A stretch of DNA of 64,000 nt from Coptis chinensis (taxonomy: Eukaryota > Streptophyta > Magnoliopsida > Ranunculales > Ranunculaceae). A model generated the notes under the pieces. The model was not told the DNA's origin. It searched no databases and worked only from the letters and a program-made list of their open reading frames with translations. The stretch lies in the NCBI GenBank assembly GCA_015680905.1, contig CM027381.1, positions 58,408,501-58,472,500 of the forward strand, given 5' to 3'. Positions 12,206 to 25,139 of this stretch are shown here, piece after piece (the first letter of the stretch is position 1; each line of letters starts with the position of its first letter). The translations under genes were made by a program, and so were the position numbers.

Positions 12206-12996
12206 TCATGTGTTTTGCATTCTTTCTAATGCAAGCTCGCTGGTAGGTACGTTCATTCAATCAATCAATCAACTGTTTTGCATTCATTATAATGCAAGGA
12301 CACACGTAAGTGTATTTTTTTTTGTTGATTGGCAAGCCTGTTTTAAATGAGATCAGTAACTCTTTGATGCTGGCGGGGTTCGAGCACCAGTCCTATGGTA
12401 TCATCACCCAAAGGTTTTACCGACTTTGCTAGTCGGCACCTACAACACGTAAGTGTATTCAATCAAGTGTTTTGCATTCATTCAATCAATCAAGTGTTTT
12501 GCATTTATTCTAATGCAAACTCACACGCTGATGCATTTAATCAAGTGTTTTGCATTCTGTTGGTGTCGAAAGTGGGGTTTTGGGTTTTGGAAGTTGTTCA
12601 TCTTAGATCTAAATTATATGATTCAGGCTAGGGTTTAGGGTTTAGAAGCTTAGTCATTGTCTTACAAAGGGTTTAGACATTGATCCTTGAAGCCTTGGAG
12701 TGTCTCTTGAGCTTTTGAGTTTTCGGACCCTTAAGTTCACTTTGAATGTTGACCGTTGACTTTTCATAGTTTAACTTTTGGGCACTTTTTCCCAATAGTT
12801 CCATTAGGTCCCTTTTAGGGTCCTTTTGTCTCCTTCTCGCTCTATAACACGGCTTTTGAGGTTTTAGTTCCAAAATAGGACTGTATCCTAAAAAATCGAT
12901 AAAAATTTGAGTGTTTTACAATCAATCAATCAATCATGTGCAAGCTCACACGTATGTGCATTCAATCATGTGTTTTTCATTCTTTCTAACGCAAGT
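12206..12996 (+). repeat. Satellite block B
   Basis: About one monomer of the satellite resuming exactly where LINE-2 interrupted it (ATGTGTTTTGCATTC). It contains SINE-1 at 12317-12444 and ends at the solo LTR. The left LTR flank reads GCAAGT, a one-base variant of the CAAGC target. No genes. Confidence 0.9.
12317..12444 (-). mobile_element. SINE-1, tRNA-derived, minus strand
   Basis: A 128-bp SINE with its A-tail seen as a T-run at the left. On the minus strand it has a degenerate A box (GACTAGCAAAGTCGG), a B box related to GGTTCGAACCC (here GTGCTCGAACCCC), and the end AGGCTTGCCAATCAAC before the A-tail. It is flanked by a 15-bp target-site duplication, ACACGTAAGTGTATT, at 12302-12316 and 12445-12459. 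The same insertion site is found for SINE-2 and SINE-3. Confidence 0.85.
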
Positions 12997-14368
12997 TCAT
13001 AATACATAAAATGAATTGTTCTACTCACAAATAAATAATACAATTCAAACGCAAGTAAAACTAAAACTGAACGAAGTCTAGTCGATTATTTATCAAAGAT
13101 TTCTACTCTCGATTCTATCGAAATAGAGTTGGAGTAAAAGATTTGGTCCACTCCTAGTTCTTTAGAATTAGCGTTTCCTAAGTTTATCGGTCTATCCAAA
13201 GTCAATGAGAGATTTACAAATTTATACTACGATGCAAATTATACTCAAATACTTAACTATGATAATTCAACTACAGCAATACTAAATTGATACTATGATA
13301 AGGAATTAGGGGGGATTGATTCCAGCTTAACTCGACTTAATCTGAATTGAAGTGTTTTCGCATAACAATTGGCTCTTCCTAATCCCTAGTTGTTCATGGT
13401 AATCTCTACCAAGTAACATCTAGCATGTGAAACAATCAAACCCATTCTTATGGTGAACTAATCGTTTTTAGAATGGAATGGAAATTACGGCTACTCTACG
13501 CTAACATAAATCAAGGTTCATCAAGGTTTCTTCAACCCCCTCTAATAGAAGTTTAGCCAAGAATCATTATGCTATCATTTCCCAATGAAATTAAATAAGA
13601 CATCATATAAAGATTGTAAATTTACTAATTTAATCTAAACAATAATTCAAGTCTAAATTAACAACTAAGAAATGATTAACAACTACGAATCGAATTTAGA
13701 TCTAAGTAATTTTAAATAACAAAAACTAAAATTATGAAGAACTCACTACTTTTATTAATCTAATAAAGGAATAACAACGATTCAATAATCTAAATTAAAA
13801 CAAGGTATGAAAACTAATTAATGGAAAGAAAACTAGATCTAGAACTATGCTCTAATGGCCACTTTTTACCATAAGCTAAGGATTACTTAAGAGCTAAGTC
13901 TTGTGTGTTGAAATAGAGGAGACCAGATCCACATTTCGTGTATGGGCTGAAGAGCCATGTTTTGGGCGGAAAATCGATCATAAAGCCCAATTTCTTCAAT
14001 CTACATAGGCCTTTTCAGCTAGATTTGACTTCCACAGACTTTTCGCATACTTTTGCTTCACTGATTGGGTCAAGGCTTAGACCATTGGAAAGCTGATTCC
14101 AAGCCGGTCATTTTGGCATAAGGTAGGCCCAATTCCGAGGTCTGAGCCCAAAGATATGATCTTCGGATATTCTCCGGACTATTATGTGCTGTTTCTGCCA
14201 GCGTGACTTTGACTTTTCAGCTTTGGCCGGGCTTTGCAAAGGCTTTTCCTACTTTTTTTTTTGCAGGCAAAATGTGAATATATTAATATAAATATAAGGT
14301 TACATGGTGGAGAATCATTAACATGTTACATGAGGGTTCCCACCACCTAACAAAAGACAGAGCGTACT

Positions 14369-15448
14369 CTAGCTAAATAAAAAATACAGCTGATCAGGGC
14401 TCTCAATTTTGGGTACAAAAGATGGCCGTGATTCACTCCATTCCGATGCATCCATATCCAATGTTGCCCCATGCTTTGCTGCGGAATCAGCACTGAAGTT
14501 GGCTTCTCTCCAACTGTGTGTTATCCTGTAGGAGAGCAAGTTCTGAGTGGCTCTTTCCCATCTAGTTTTCAGTTTCCATGCAATGTGACCATTTGCAAAA
14601 GACTGAGCAACCGATTGGGAGTCTGTTTCAATCCATATTACCCTCCAGCCATGAGCGATTGCTCTCTCTGCTGCTAGTACAATCGCGATGCTTTCTGCCT
14701 CATAATTGGTGACCACCCCGAGTCCTTGTGCCAGAATTCCAAGTAAGTTGGATTGGTAATCTCTGAATGTTAAACCTGCTCCTCCTCGTCCCGGGTTCCC
14801 AAGTGAACATCCATCACAGTTGATTTTAATCTCTCCTTGTCCCGGTGGGTACCAGCTTACTTGTTGGATTTCTTTGAACGGCTTTGGCTTGCATTCGATG
14901 TCCCAATATTGTAGAATATCCAGATCGGCAGCAGTGTTGTACATGTGACTCTTGGTCAGACGCCCAGTAACTTGAATGCCCTTCCTTACCTGGTTCCTTA
15001 TATGTCCGGCACTGAAGCTGGAGTCGCTGTATCTCTGAGAATTTCGCATCTTCCAAATGGCTACTAGCATACTTAGAACTGCCGAAGTCCATAGCTCTCT
15101 GATCAAAGGACTTGCGAGCCTTTTAGCTTTGATAAGCCCCTTTATGTCTATCTCCCCTGTTGCTAATTGCGGATTCAAATGAAATTTTTGAAGAATCCAT
15201 TCCCAAAGTGCTTACGATATGGGACAACTCCATAGCAAATGCTCGTAACTCTCCTCCTCTTCTTTGCATCCGTCACATCTGGAAACAATCGGTATGCCTT
15301 TGCTCTTCACCTTATCATCCGTCGGAATGATTCTTTGGAATATTTTCCATGCAATTCCAGCTGTTCTGGGGTGCACATAGCTGTTCGAGATGGTATTGCC
15401 CCACCAGACCACAGCCCCTTCTCCGGTTATTCGAAAGCGAGAGGACAC
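14369..15448 (-). pseudogene. LINE-7 zf-RVT and RNase H
   Basis: One frame interrupted by a single TAA at 15212-15214. The upstream part (15448-15215) holds the zf-RVT segment: TAGIAWKIFQ, C-x2-C (RCDGC) and HLLWSCP. The downstream part (15211-14369) ends in an RNase H fold with all four acidic positions visible: NCDGCSLG, NYEAESIA, ETDSQSV and NFSADSAAK. Apart from the stop the domain looks whole. The short 3' UTR and T-run follow to 14254. Confidence 0.83.
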
Positions 15449-15623
15449 CGAGAACTTCCCTTCCTTATCTGGTTTCCAGATTCTTCTATCCTCGATCCTC
15501 GATTTAGAGGAAGTAGAGACTTAAGATCCATATCAAGACGAAGAATACATTGATCACACTATCAGTAAAGCTCCATTAATTGTTCACCATCGGGTCCCCG
15601 ACTTTTGAAGAATGATTACTCGG

Positions 15624-16596
15624 TCAAATTGCGGTTCGCAGTCCATTGCCGAGTTTGTACCAGCCTACACGATCTCTCCGGACATCTAGGGTGCTACCCG
15701 AGCCAATAGACCAGCCCATATGCCCTTTCATTTCTTCCAAAGCCCATTTCAGCCCTTTCCAAATGGATGAGCATTTGTGGCTAGCCAACCACCTTCCGTG
15801 CTTCAATTTATATTTCGCACCATATCTTGTGACCACCGGTTGTCCGCCCGTGGTCATTTGCCATGCCAATTTCATGAGCAGAGCAAGGTTTAACTCCTTT
15901 AGGGGTCTAAGACCTAGACCCCCTTCCTCCTTTGGCTTGCACACTTTTGCCCATTTTAGCATGATAGTCCTACTTACTGCTGGGTTTCCGGACCAAATGA
16001 AGTTTCTGATGGCTTTTTCCCCTTCCTTTATGCTTTGTCTCGGCCATTTGTAGATTCCCATGTTATATACTGGCATACTGTTCAGAATGGACTGTGCAAG
16101 GACCACTCTCCCCTGAAATGAAAGTAGCTTTCCTGCCCATCCACTTGCTTTCTTTTTGATCTTGTCAACTAGAATTTGCATGCTGGATTGTGTGACACGT
16201 CCCTTGAAAAGTGGTACCCCCAAGTATACTTCAGGCAATGAACCTTCCTTTATGTCAAATAGCCCTTCCACCTTTCTTCTTTTGGTGTCTGTCATGCTTC
16301 CGAGGAACAACTTGCTTTTTTCCTTGTTGATGAGCTATCCAGCCGCTAGTTGGTAAGCATTCAGGCATTCTCGCAAGTATCTGAGGCCTTTTAAACTTCC
16401 ATTGGCGAAAAGGATGATGTCGTCCGCAAACAGGAGGTGTGATGGAGAGTATGTATTCCCAACGAAAGCCATGGGGATGGTTCTGCCGGAAGTTTGCAGT
16501 CTCACTACGCTTCTGCTAAGCGCATCCTCAGCAATAGCAAATAGGAGCGGTGATAGGGGATCCCCTTGTCGAAGTCCTCTGCCAGTACCAAAAAAC
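15624..16596 (-). pseudogene. LINE-7 reverse transcriptase, C-terminal half
   Basis: The reading begins at the truncated 5' end with FFGTGRGLRQGDPLSP (QGDP motif), then HLLFADDIILF, the catalytic box near 16415. A stop in the segment after QLAAG (about 16335) precedes LINKEKSKLFLGSM. The connector continues with YLGVPLFKG and GGLGLRPLKELN and stops at 15624. In the family this enzyme copies LINE RNA at the nicked target. The N-terminal endonuclease and the first RT motifs are absent by truncation. About 170 bp between 15449 and 15623 is frame-disrupted. Confidence 0.82.
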
Positions 16597-16817
16597 GCTT
16601 TTCCTACTTGAATCTTGGCCTTTAATCAGAGAACTTCTTAGCAACCAACCATTGCTCCTTTATCTCGCCAAAGTGAAACATTTTTGCACATACTTGACTT
16701 CAATGCCTGAAATACATAAAAGCATGTAATCAGCATGAACACTTATTTATTACTCGCATAATTTGTCTAAAAAGGTTATTGTTAAGGGGTTAAAACCAAA
16801 GTTATGGGCTCTTATCA

Positions 16818-19800
16818 CAAGCTCTTTGGTAGGTATGTTCATTCAATCAATCAAGTGTTTTGCATTCATTATAATGCAAGCTCACACGTAAGTGTATTCA
16901 ATCAAGTGTTTTGCATTCATTCAATCAATAAAGTGTTTTACTTTCATTCTAATGCAAACTCACATGTAGAAGCATTTAATCAAGTGTTTTGCATTTTGTT
17001 GGTGTAGAAAGTGGGGTTTTGGTGGTTAGAAAGTTGCTCATCTTCGATCTAACTTATATGATCTAGGCTAGGGTTTAGGGTTTGGGGTTTAGAGGATTAG
17101 TCCTTGTCTTACAAAGGGTTTAGACATTGATCCTTGAAGCCTTTGAGTGTTTCCTGCACTTTTGAGTTTTTGGACCCCTGAGTTCACTTTGATAGTTGAC
17201 AATGACTTTGGTTGTTGACCGTGGAATATTGAAGTTTGACTTTTTGGCATTTTTTCCCAGTTGTTCCATGAGGTCCCTTTTTCTCTTTTTGGCTCTAAGA
17301 CACGTTATTTGAGGTATTAGTTCTAGAATAGGGTTGTCTCCTGAAAAAGCGATAAGAACATGAGTTTTCTGCAATCAATCAATCAATCAGGTGTTTTGCA
17401 TTCATTAAAATGCAAGCTCACACATAGGTGCATTCAGTAATGTGGTTTGCATTCTTTCTAACGCAAGCTCAAATGTAGGTATGTTCATTCAATCAATCAA
17501 GTGTTTTGCATTCATTATAATGCAAGCTCACATGTAAGTGTATTCAGTCAAGTGTTTTGCATTCATTCAATCAATCAAGTGTTTTGCATTCATTCTAATG
17601 CAAACTCAAATGTAGATACATTTATTCAAGTGTTTTTCATTCTGTTGGTATAGAAAGTGGGGTTTTCGGGTTAGGAAGTTGTGTATCTTAGATCTAACTT
17701 ATATTATCTAGGCTAGGGTTTAGGGTTTAGAGGCTTAGTCCTTGTCTTAGAAAGAGTTTAGTGATTAATCCTTGAATCCTTGAAGTGTTTCCTGAGCTTT
17801 TAGAATTTTGGACCTTTAACTTCAGTTTGACGGTTTACTATTACTTTGATCATTGACCGTTGACTTTTGACAGTTTGACTTTTTAGCACTTTTTCCCGAT
17901 TGTTCCATGAGGTCCCTTTTAGGGAACTTTTGTCTCCTTTTGGCTCTATAACACGTTTTTTGAGGTATTAGTTCCATAATAGGGATGTATCCTGAAAAAA
18001 CGATAATAACATGAGTTTTCTACAATCAATCAATCAATCATGTGTTCTGCATTCATTAATAATGTAAGCTCACACGTAGCTGGATTCAATCATATGTTTT
18101 GCATTCTTTCTAACGCAAGCTCGCTTGTAGGTACGTTCATTCAATCAATCAAGTGTTTTTGCATTCATTAAAATGTGAGTTCACACGTAAGTGTATTCAG
18201 TTAAGGGTTTTTCATTCATTCAATTTATCAAGGGTTTTGCATTTATTCTAATGCAAACTCACACGTAGATGCATTTAATCATGTGTTTTTCATTCTGATG
18301 GTGTTGAAAGTTTGGTTTTGGGGATTGGAAGTTGTTTATCTTAGATCTAACTTATATGATCTAGGCTAGGGTTTAAGATTTAGAGGCTTAGTCCTTCTCA
18401 TACAAATGGTTTAGAAATTGATCCTTGAAGCCTTAGAGTTTTTTCTAAGCTTTCGAGTTTTTGGACCCTTGAGTTCACTTTGACTGTTGACAATTACTTT
18501 AAATTTAATCAAGTGTTTTGCATTCTGTTGGGGAAGAAAGTGGGGTTTTGGGGTTCGGAATTTGTTCTCCTTAGATCTAACTTATATGATCTAGGCTAGG
18601 GTTTAGGGTTTAGAGGCTTAGTCAAGTCTTACAAAGGGTTTAGACATTGATTCTTGAAGCCTTTTAGTGCCTCGTGAGCTTTTGAGTTTTCGGACCCTTA
18701 AGTTCACTTTCAATGTTGACCGTTGACTTTTGACAGTTTGACTTTTAGGCACTTTTTCCCAGTTGTTCCATGAGGTCCCTTTTAGGGTCCTTTTGTCTCC
18801 TTCTCGCTCTATAACACAGCTTTTGAGGTATTAGTTTCAGAATAGGACTGTATCCTGAGAAAGCGATAAGAACATGAGTGTTTTACAATCAATCAATCAA
18901 TCATGTGCAAGCTCACACGTAGGTACATTCAATCATGTGTTTTGCATTCTTTCTAATGCAAGGTCGCTGGTAGGTACGTTCATTCAATCAATCAAGTGTT
19001 TTGCATTCATTATAATTCAAGTTCACACGTAAGTGTTTTCACTCAAGTGTTTTACATTCATTCAATCAATAAAGTGTTTTGCTTTAATTCTAATGCTAAC
19101 ACACACGTAGATGCATTTAATCAATTGTTTTTCATTCTGTTGGTGCCGAAAGTGGGGTTTTGGGGTTTGGAAGTTCTTCATCTTAGATCTAACTTATATT
19201 ATCTAGGCGAGGGTTTAGGGTTTAAAGGCTTAGTACTTGTCTTACAAAAGGTTTAGTGATTGATCCTTAAATCCTTGGAGTGTTTCCTGCGCTTTTGAGT
19301 TTTTGGACCCTTGAGTTCACTTTGACAGTTGACCGTTAACTATTGACAGTTTGTCTTTTTTGCAGTTTTTCCCAGTTATTCCATGAGGTCCCTTTTTATC
19401 TTTTTAGCTTATAACACGTTATTTGAGGTATTAGTTCTAGAATAAGGCTGTCTCAGGAAAAAGCAATAGGAACATAAGTTTTCTACAATCAATCAATCAA
19501 TCAGGTCTTTCGCATACATTATAATGCAAGCTCATAATTAGGTGCATTCAATGAAGTGTTTTGCATTATTTCTAACGCAAGCGCACTTGTAGGTACGGTT
19601 ATTCAATCAATCAAGTGTTTTGCATTCATTATAATGCAAGCTCACACGTAAGTGTATTCAGTCAAGTGTTTTGCATTCATTCAATCAATCATGTGTTTTG
19701 CATTCATTCTAATGCAAACTCACACGTAGATGCATTTAATCAAGGGTTTTTCATTCTGTTTGTGTAGAAAGTGGGGTTTTGGGGTTTGGAAGTTGTTCAT

Positions 19801-20973
19801 CTTATATATAACTTATATTATCTACGCTAGGGTTTAGGGTTTTGAGGCTTAGTCCTTGTCTTACAAAGGGTTTAGAGATTGATCCTTGAAGCCTTTGAGT
19901 GTTTTCTGAGCTTTTGAGTTTTTGGATCATTGAGTTCACTTTGATCGTTGACTATGACTTTGATTATTGACTGTTGACTTTTGACAGTTTGACTTTTTGG
20001 CACTTTTTCCAAGTTGTTCCACGAGGTCCCTTTTTCTCTTTTTGGCTCTACAACACGTTATTTGAAGTATTTGTTCCTGAATAGGGTGGTATCCTGAAAA
20101 AATGATAAGAACATGAGTGTTTTACAATCAAACAATCAATCAAGTGTTTTGCATTCATTATAATGCAATCTCAAACGTAGGTGCATTCAATCATGTGTTT
20201 TGCATTCTTTCAAATGCAAGCTCGCTGGTAGGTACGTTCATTCAATCAATCAAGTGTTTTACATTCATTATAATGCAAGCGCACACGTAAGTGTATTTTT
20301 TTTTTTGATTGGCAAGCCTGTTTTAAATGTGATCAATAACTCTTTGATGTTGGCGTGGTTCGATCCCCAGGCCTCTAGTATCATCACCCAAAGGTTTTAC
20401 CGACTTTGCTAGTCGGCACCTGCAACACGTAAGTGTATTCAATCAAGTGTTTTGCATTCATTCAATCAATCAAGTGTTTTGCATTTAATCTAATGCAAAC
20501 TCACACGTAGATGCATTTAATCAAGTGTTTTGCATTATGTTATTGTCGAAAGTGGGGTTTTTAGTTTTGGAAGTTGGTCATCTTAGATCTAACTTATATG
20601 ATTTAGGCTAGGGTTTAGGGTTTAGAGGCTTAGTCCTTGTCTTAAAAGGGTTTAGACATTGATCCTTGAAGCCTTGGAGTGTCTCTTGAGCTTTTGAGTT
20701 TTCGGACACTTGAGTTCACTTTGAATGTTGACCGTTGACTTTTCACAGTTTGACTTTTGGGCACTTTTTCCCAGTAGTTCAATGAGGTCCTTTCCCTTCC
20801 TTTTGTCTCCTTCTCGCTCTATAACAAGGCTTTTGAGGTATTAGTTCAAGAATAGGATTGTATCCTGAAAAATCGAATTTTTTTTTAGTGTTTTACAATC
20901 AATCAATCAATCATGTGCAAGCTCACACGTAGGTGCATTTAATCATGTGTTTTGCATTATTTCTAATGCAAGC
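16818..20973 (+). repeat. Satellite block C, including a chimeric monomer
   Basis: Six satellite monomers, with anchors at about 17358, 18009, 18872, 19472 and 20111 (spacings 651, 863, 600, 639). It starts with CAAGCTCTTTGG, the right target-site copy of LTR-1. The 863-bp monomer is chimeric: at about 18500 a TTGAC cluster joins directly to TTTAATCAAGTGTTTTGC. Block D carries the same join. SINE-2 lies at 20298-20424. No genes; the short ORFs are monomer repeats. Confidence 0.9.
20298..20424 (-). mobile_element. SINE-2, minus strand
   Basis: Same SINE family as SINE-1, with the same 15-bp duplication ACACGTAAGTGTATT (20283-20297 and 20425-20439) in the same monomer position. The minus strand ends GGCTTGCCAATCA plus A-run. 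It probably descends from the same insertion as SINE-1 and SINE-3 by duplication of the segment. Confidence 0.85.
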
Positions 20974-22194
20974 TGGTAATACGTAAAATGAACAGTTCTA
21001 CTCACAAATAAAAGATAGAATTCAAACGCAAGTAAAACTAAAATTGAACGAAGTCTAGTCGATTATATATCAAAGATTTCTACTCTCGATTCTATCGAAA
21101 TAGAGTTGGTGTAAAAGATTTGTTCTACTCCTAGTTCTTTAGAATTAGCGTTTCCTAAGTTCTTTATCCAAAGTCAATTTATGAATTTAAACAATAAGTT
21201 ATATCAAATACTTAACTATGATAGTTCTATCCAAAGTCAATTGGTTCTTAAGTAATCCCTAGTTGTTCATTTATGAATTTTCTCATGGTGAACTAATCAA
21301 TGGAATGCAAATTATACTCAAATACTTAACTATGAATTTAAACAAGACACCATATAAAGATTGTAAATAAATTAATTTGATTTAAACAATAATTCAAGTA
21401 TAAATTAACAATGAAGAATCAAAATTAGATCTAAGTAATTTTAAATAACAAAAACTGAAATTATGAAGGACTCACTACTTTTATTAATCTAATGATGGAA
21501 TAAAATTGATCCAATAATCTAAATTAAAACAAGGTATGAAAACTAATTAATGGAAAGAAAACTATATCTAGAACTATGCTCTAATGGCCACTTTTTACCC
21601 TAAGCTAAGGATTACTTAAGAGCTAAGTCTTGTGTGTTGAAATGGAGGAGACCAGATCCACATTTTCGTGCATGGGCTGAAGAGGCATGTTTTGGGCCGG
21701 AAAATCGATCCCAAAGCCCAATTTCTTTAATCCACATACGCCTTTTCAGCTGGATTTGACTTTCACAGACTTTTCATCCACTTTTGCTCCACTGATTGGG
21801 TCAAGGCTTAAATCATTGGAAAGCTGATTCCAAGCCGGTCGTTTTGGCATAAGGTAGGCCCAATTCCGAGGTCTGAGCCCAAAGATATGATCTTTGGATA
21901 TTCTGCGGACTTTTATGTGCTGTTTCTGCTAGCGTTGACTTTGACTTTTCAGCTTTGACCGGACTTTGCAATGGCTTTTTCTACTTGAATCTTAGCCTTT
22001 AATCACAGAACTTATTATCAACCAACCCTTGGTCCTTTATCTCGCCAAAGTGAGACATTTCTGCACATACTTGACTTCAATGCCTGAAATACGTAAAAGC
22101 ACGTAATCAGCATTAACTCTTATTTATTACTCGCATAATTTGTCTAAAAACATTATTGTTAAGGGGTTAAAACCAAAGTTTTGGGCTCTTATCA
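20974..22194. mobile_element. Solo LTR-2, internally deleted
   Basis: About 1.22 kb, roughly 250 bp shorter than its sisters. The loss and scrambling fall near 21160-21330, where short pieces of the LTR recur out of order. The left end is TGGTAATACG and the right end GGGCTCTTATCA. Perfect CAAGC duplications lie at 20969-20973 and 22195-22199. No coding capacity. Confidence 0.87.
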
Positions 22195-24888
22195 CAAGCT
22201 CTCTGGTAGGTACGTTCATTCAATCTATCAAGTGTTTTGCATTCATTATAATGCAAGCTCACACGTAAGTGTATTCAATCAAGTGTTTTAGCATTCATTC
22301 AATCAATAAAGTATTTTACTTTCATTCTACTGCAAACTCACACGTAGAAGCATTTAATCAAGTGTTTTGTATTTTGTTGGTGCAGAAAGTGGGGTTTTGG
22401 TGGTTTGGAAGTTGTTCATCTTCGATCTAACTTATATGATCTAGGCTAGGGTTTAGGGTTTAGAGGCCTAGTCCTTGTCTTTCAAAGGGTTTAGACATTG
22501 ATCCATGAAGCCTTTGAGTGTTTCCAAAAATTCAAAAGCTCAGGAGCTTTTGAGCTTTTGGACCCCTGAGTTCACTTTGACAGTTGACAATGACTTTGGT
22601 CGTTGACCGTTGACTATTGACAGTTTGACTTTTTGGCATTTTTTCCCAGTTGTTCCATGAGGTCCCTTTTTCTCTTTTTGGCTCTGCAACACGTTATTTG
22701 AGGTATTAGTTCCATAATAGGGTTGTCTCCTGAAAAAGCGATAAGAACATGAGTTTTCTACAATCAATCAGGTGTTTTGCATTCATTATAATGCAAGCTC
22801 ACACATAGGTCCATTCAATAAAGTATTTAGCATTCTTTCTAATGCAAGCTCGCTTGTAGGTACGTTCATCCAATCAATCATGTGTTTTGCATTCATTATA
22901 ATGCAAGCTCACACGAAGGTGTATTCAGTCAAGGGTTTTTCATTCATTCAATTTATCAAGTGTTTTGCATTCATTCTAATGCAAACTCACACGTAGATGC
23001 ATTTAATCATGTGTTTTCCATTCTATTGGTGTTGAAAGTTTGGTTTTGGGGATTGGAAGTTGTTCATCTTAAATCTAAATTATATTATCTAGGCTAGGGT
23101 TTAAGATTTAGAGGCTTAGTCCTTCTCATACAAATGGTTTAGACATTGATCCTTGAAGCCTTGGAGTTTTTCCTAAGCTTTCGAGTTTTTGGACCCTTGA
23201 GTTCACTTTGACCGTTGACAATTACTTTGCATTTAATCAAGTGTTTTGCATTCTGTTGGGGTAGAAAGTGGGGTTTTGGGGTTTGGAATTTGTTCACCTT
23301 AAATCTAACTTATATGATCTAGGCTAGGGTTTAGAGTTTAGAGGCTTAGCCCTTGTCTTACAAAGGGTTTAGACATTGATCCTTGAAGCCTTTTAGTGCC
23401 TCTTTAGCTTTTGAGTTTTCGGACCCTTAAGTTCACTTTGAATGTTGACCATTGACTTTTGACAATTTGACTTTTGGGCACTTTTTCCCAGTTGTTCCAT
23501 GAGGTCCCTTTAAGGGTCCTTTTGTCTCCTTCTCGCTCTATAACACAGCTTTTGATATATTAGTTCCAGAATATGACTTTATCCTGAAAAACCGATAAGA
23601 ACATGAATGTTTTACAATCAATCAATCAATCATGTGCAATCTCACACGTAGGTGCATTCAATCATGTGTTTTGCATTCTTTCTAACGCAAGGTCGCTGGT
23701 AGGTACGTTCATTCAATCAATCAAGCATTTTGCATTCATTATAATGCAAGCTCACACGTAAGTGTTTTCACTCAAGTGTTTTGCATTCATTCAATCAATA
23801 AAGTCTAATGCAAACAGACACGTAAATGCATTTAATCAAGTGTTTTTCATTCTGTTGGTGTAGAAAGTGTGGTTTTGGGGTTTGGAAGATCTTCATCTTA
23901 GATCTAACTTATATTAACTAGGCAAGGGTTTAGGGTTTAAAGGCTTAGTCCTTGTCTTACAAAGGGTTTAGAGATTGATCCTTGAATCCTTGGAGTGTTT
24001 CTTGAGCTTTTGAGTTTTTGGACCCCTGAGTTCACTTTGACAGTTGACCGTTAACTATTTACAGTTTGTCTTTTTTGCTCTTTTTCCCAATTGTTCCATG
24101 AGGTCCCTTTTTATCTTTTTGGCTCTATAACACGTTATTTGAGGTATTAGTTCCATAATAAGGCTATCTCCTGAAAAAGCGATAAGAACATGAGTTTTCT
24201 ACAATCAATCAATCAATCAGGTGTTTTGCATACATTATAATGCAAGCTCATACTTAGGTGCATTCAATGAAGTGTTTTGCATTCTTTCTAACGCAAACTC
24301 ACTTGTAGGTACGTTCATTCAATCAATCAAGTGTTTTTCATTCATTATAATTCAAGCTCACACGTAACTGTATTCAGTCAAGTGTTTTGCATTCATTCAA
24401 TCAATCATGTGTTTTGCATTCATTCTAATGCAGACTCACACATAGATGCATTTAATCAAGTGTTTTTCATTCTGTTTGTGTAGAAAGTGGGGTTTTGGGG
24501 TTTGGAAGTTGTTCATCTTAGATATAACTTATATTATCTAGGCTAGGGTTTAGGGTTTTGAGGCTTAGTCCTTTTCTTACAAAGGGTTTAGAGATTGATC
24601 CTTGAAGCCTTTGAGTGTTTCCTGAGCTTTTGAGTTTTTGGATCATTGAGTTCACTTTGACCGTTGACTATGACTTTGATCATTGATTGTTGACTTTTGA
24701 CAGTTTGACTTTTTGGTACTTTTTCCCAGTTGTTCCACAAGGTCCCTTTTTCTCTTTTTGGCTCTACAACACGTTATTTAAAGTATTAGTTCCACAATAG
24801 GGTTGTATCCTGAAAAAACGATAAGAACATGAGTGTTTTACAATCAATCAATCAATCAAGTGTTTTGCATTCATTGTAATGCAAGCTC
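22195..24888 (+). repeat. Satellite block D, parallel to block C
   Basis: Four and a bit monomers with anchors at about 22747, 23601, 24188 and 24827 (spacings 854, 587, 639). The order and spacings mirror block C (863, 600, 639), including the chimeric monomer with its join near 23225. Block C has one more monomer. Ends at the SINE trimer. No genes. Confidence 0.9.
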
Positions 24889-25013
24889 GTAAGTGCTTTC
24901 TAGCTTAGTTGGTAAAACCTTTGGGTGATGATACCAGAGGTCTGGGTTCGAACCCCGCTACACACTATTAAGTTACTGATCTCTTTAAAAACAGGCTTGC
25001 CCACACATTTTAA
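24889..25013 (+). mobile_element. SINE trimer, copy 1
   Basis: 125-bp unit of the same SINE family, plus strand. The A box TAGCTTAGTTGG (24901-24912) fits the Pol III consensus TRGYNNARNNGG, and the B box GGTTCGAACCCC (about 24945) is perfect. The body ends with AACAGGCTTGCCCACACA. It starts directly in satellite (GCAAGCTC). Confidence 0.87.
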
Positions 25014-25139
25014 GTAAGTTCCTTCTAGCTTATTTGGTAAAACCTTTGGGTGATGATACCAGAGGTCTGGGTTCGAACCCCGCTACACAGTATTGAGTTA
25101 CTGATCTCTTTAAAAACAAGCTTGCCCACACATTTTTGT
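25014..25139 (+). mobile_element. SINE trimer, copy 2
   Basis: A 126-bp head-to-tail copy that follows copy 1 without satellite between. It starts GTAAGTTCCTTCTAGC and has A box TAGCTTATTTGG and B box GGTTCGAACCCC. It is close to copy 1, differing at a few positions (for example CACAGTATTGAG against CACACTATTAAG). Confidence 0.87.

Larger units (their letters stand above)
14254..16596 (-). mobile_element. LINE-7: a different plant L1 lineage, nested in LTR-1
   Basis: Minus-strand, 5'-truncated LINE of 2.3 kb. The A-tail appears as a T-run at about 14253-14262. It is flanked by the 12-bp duplication GCTTTTCCTACT (14242-14253 and 16597-16608), which proves insertion into LTR-1. The protein is clearly different from the other LINEs here (RNase H with DGCSLGNPGRGGAG) and its 3' tail lacks the GGGGTARGGGACC block, so it is a separate lineage. 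No other solo LTR copy carries it, so it arrived after, or outside, the amplification. Confidence 0.9.
12997..16817. mobile_element. Solo LTR-1 (TGATAA..TTATCA type) split by a LINE
   Basis: Solo LTR of about 1.47 kb once the nested LINE (14254-16596) is removed. The left end is TCATAATAC (mutated from TGATAATAC) and the right end GGGCTCTTATCA. The flanks are CAAGT at left and CAAGC at right, a 5-bp target-site duplication with one change. It is AT-rich in the left half, has a conserved GCTTTGACCGGGCTTTGC segment, and has no coding capacity. It is the same family as the LTRs at 52296 and 61478, which lie in a minus-strand element. Confidence 0.85.

Noticed and set aside
17060..17100. A real telomere or telomere fusion point from GGGTTTAGGGTTT
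   Set aside because: Only two or three units at a fixed place in each monomer; no long TTTAGGG run anywhere.
24901..24960. True tRNA gene, because box A and box B are both present
   Set aside because: The sequence after the B box cannot close an acceptor stem and continues as the SINE body; copies have target duplications and A-tails.
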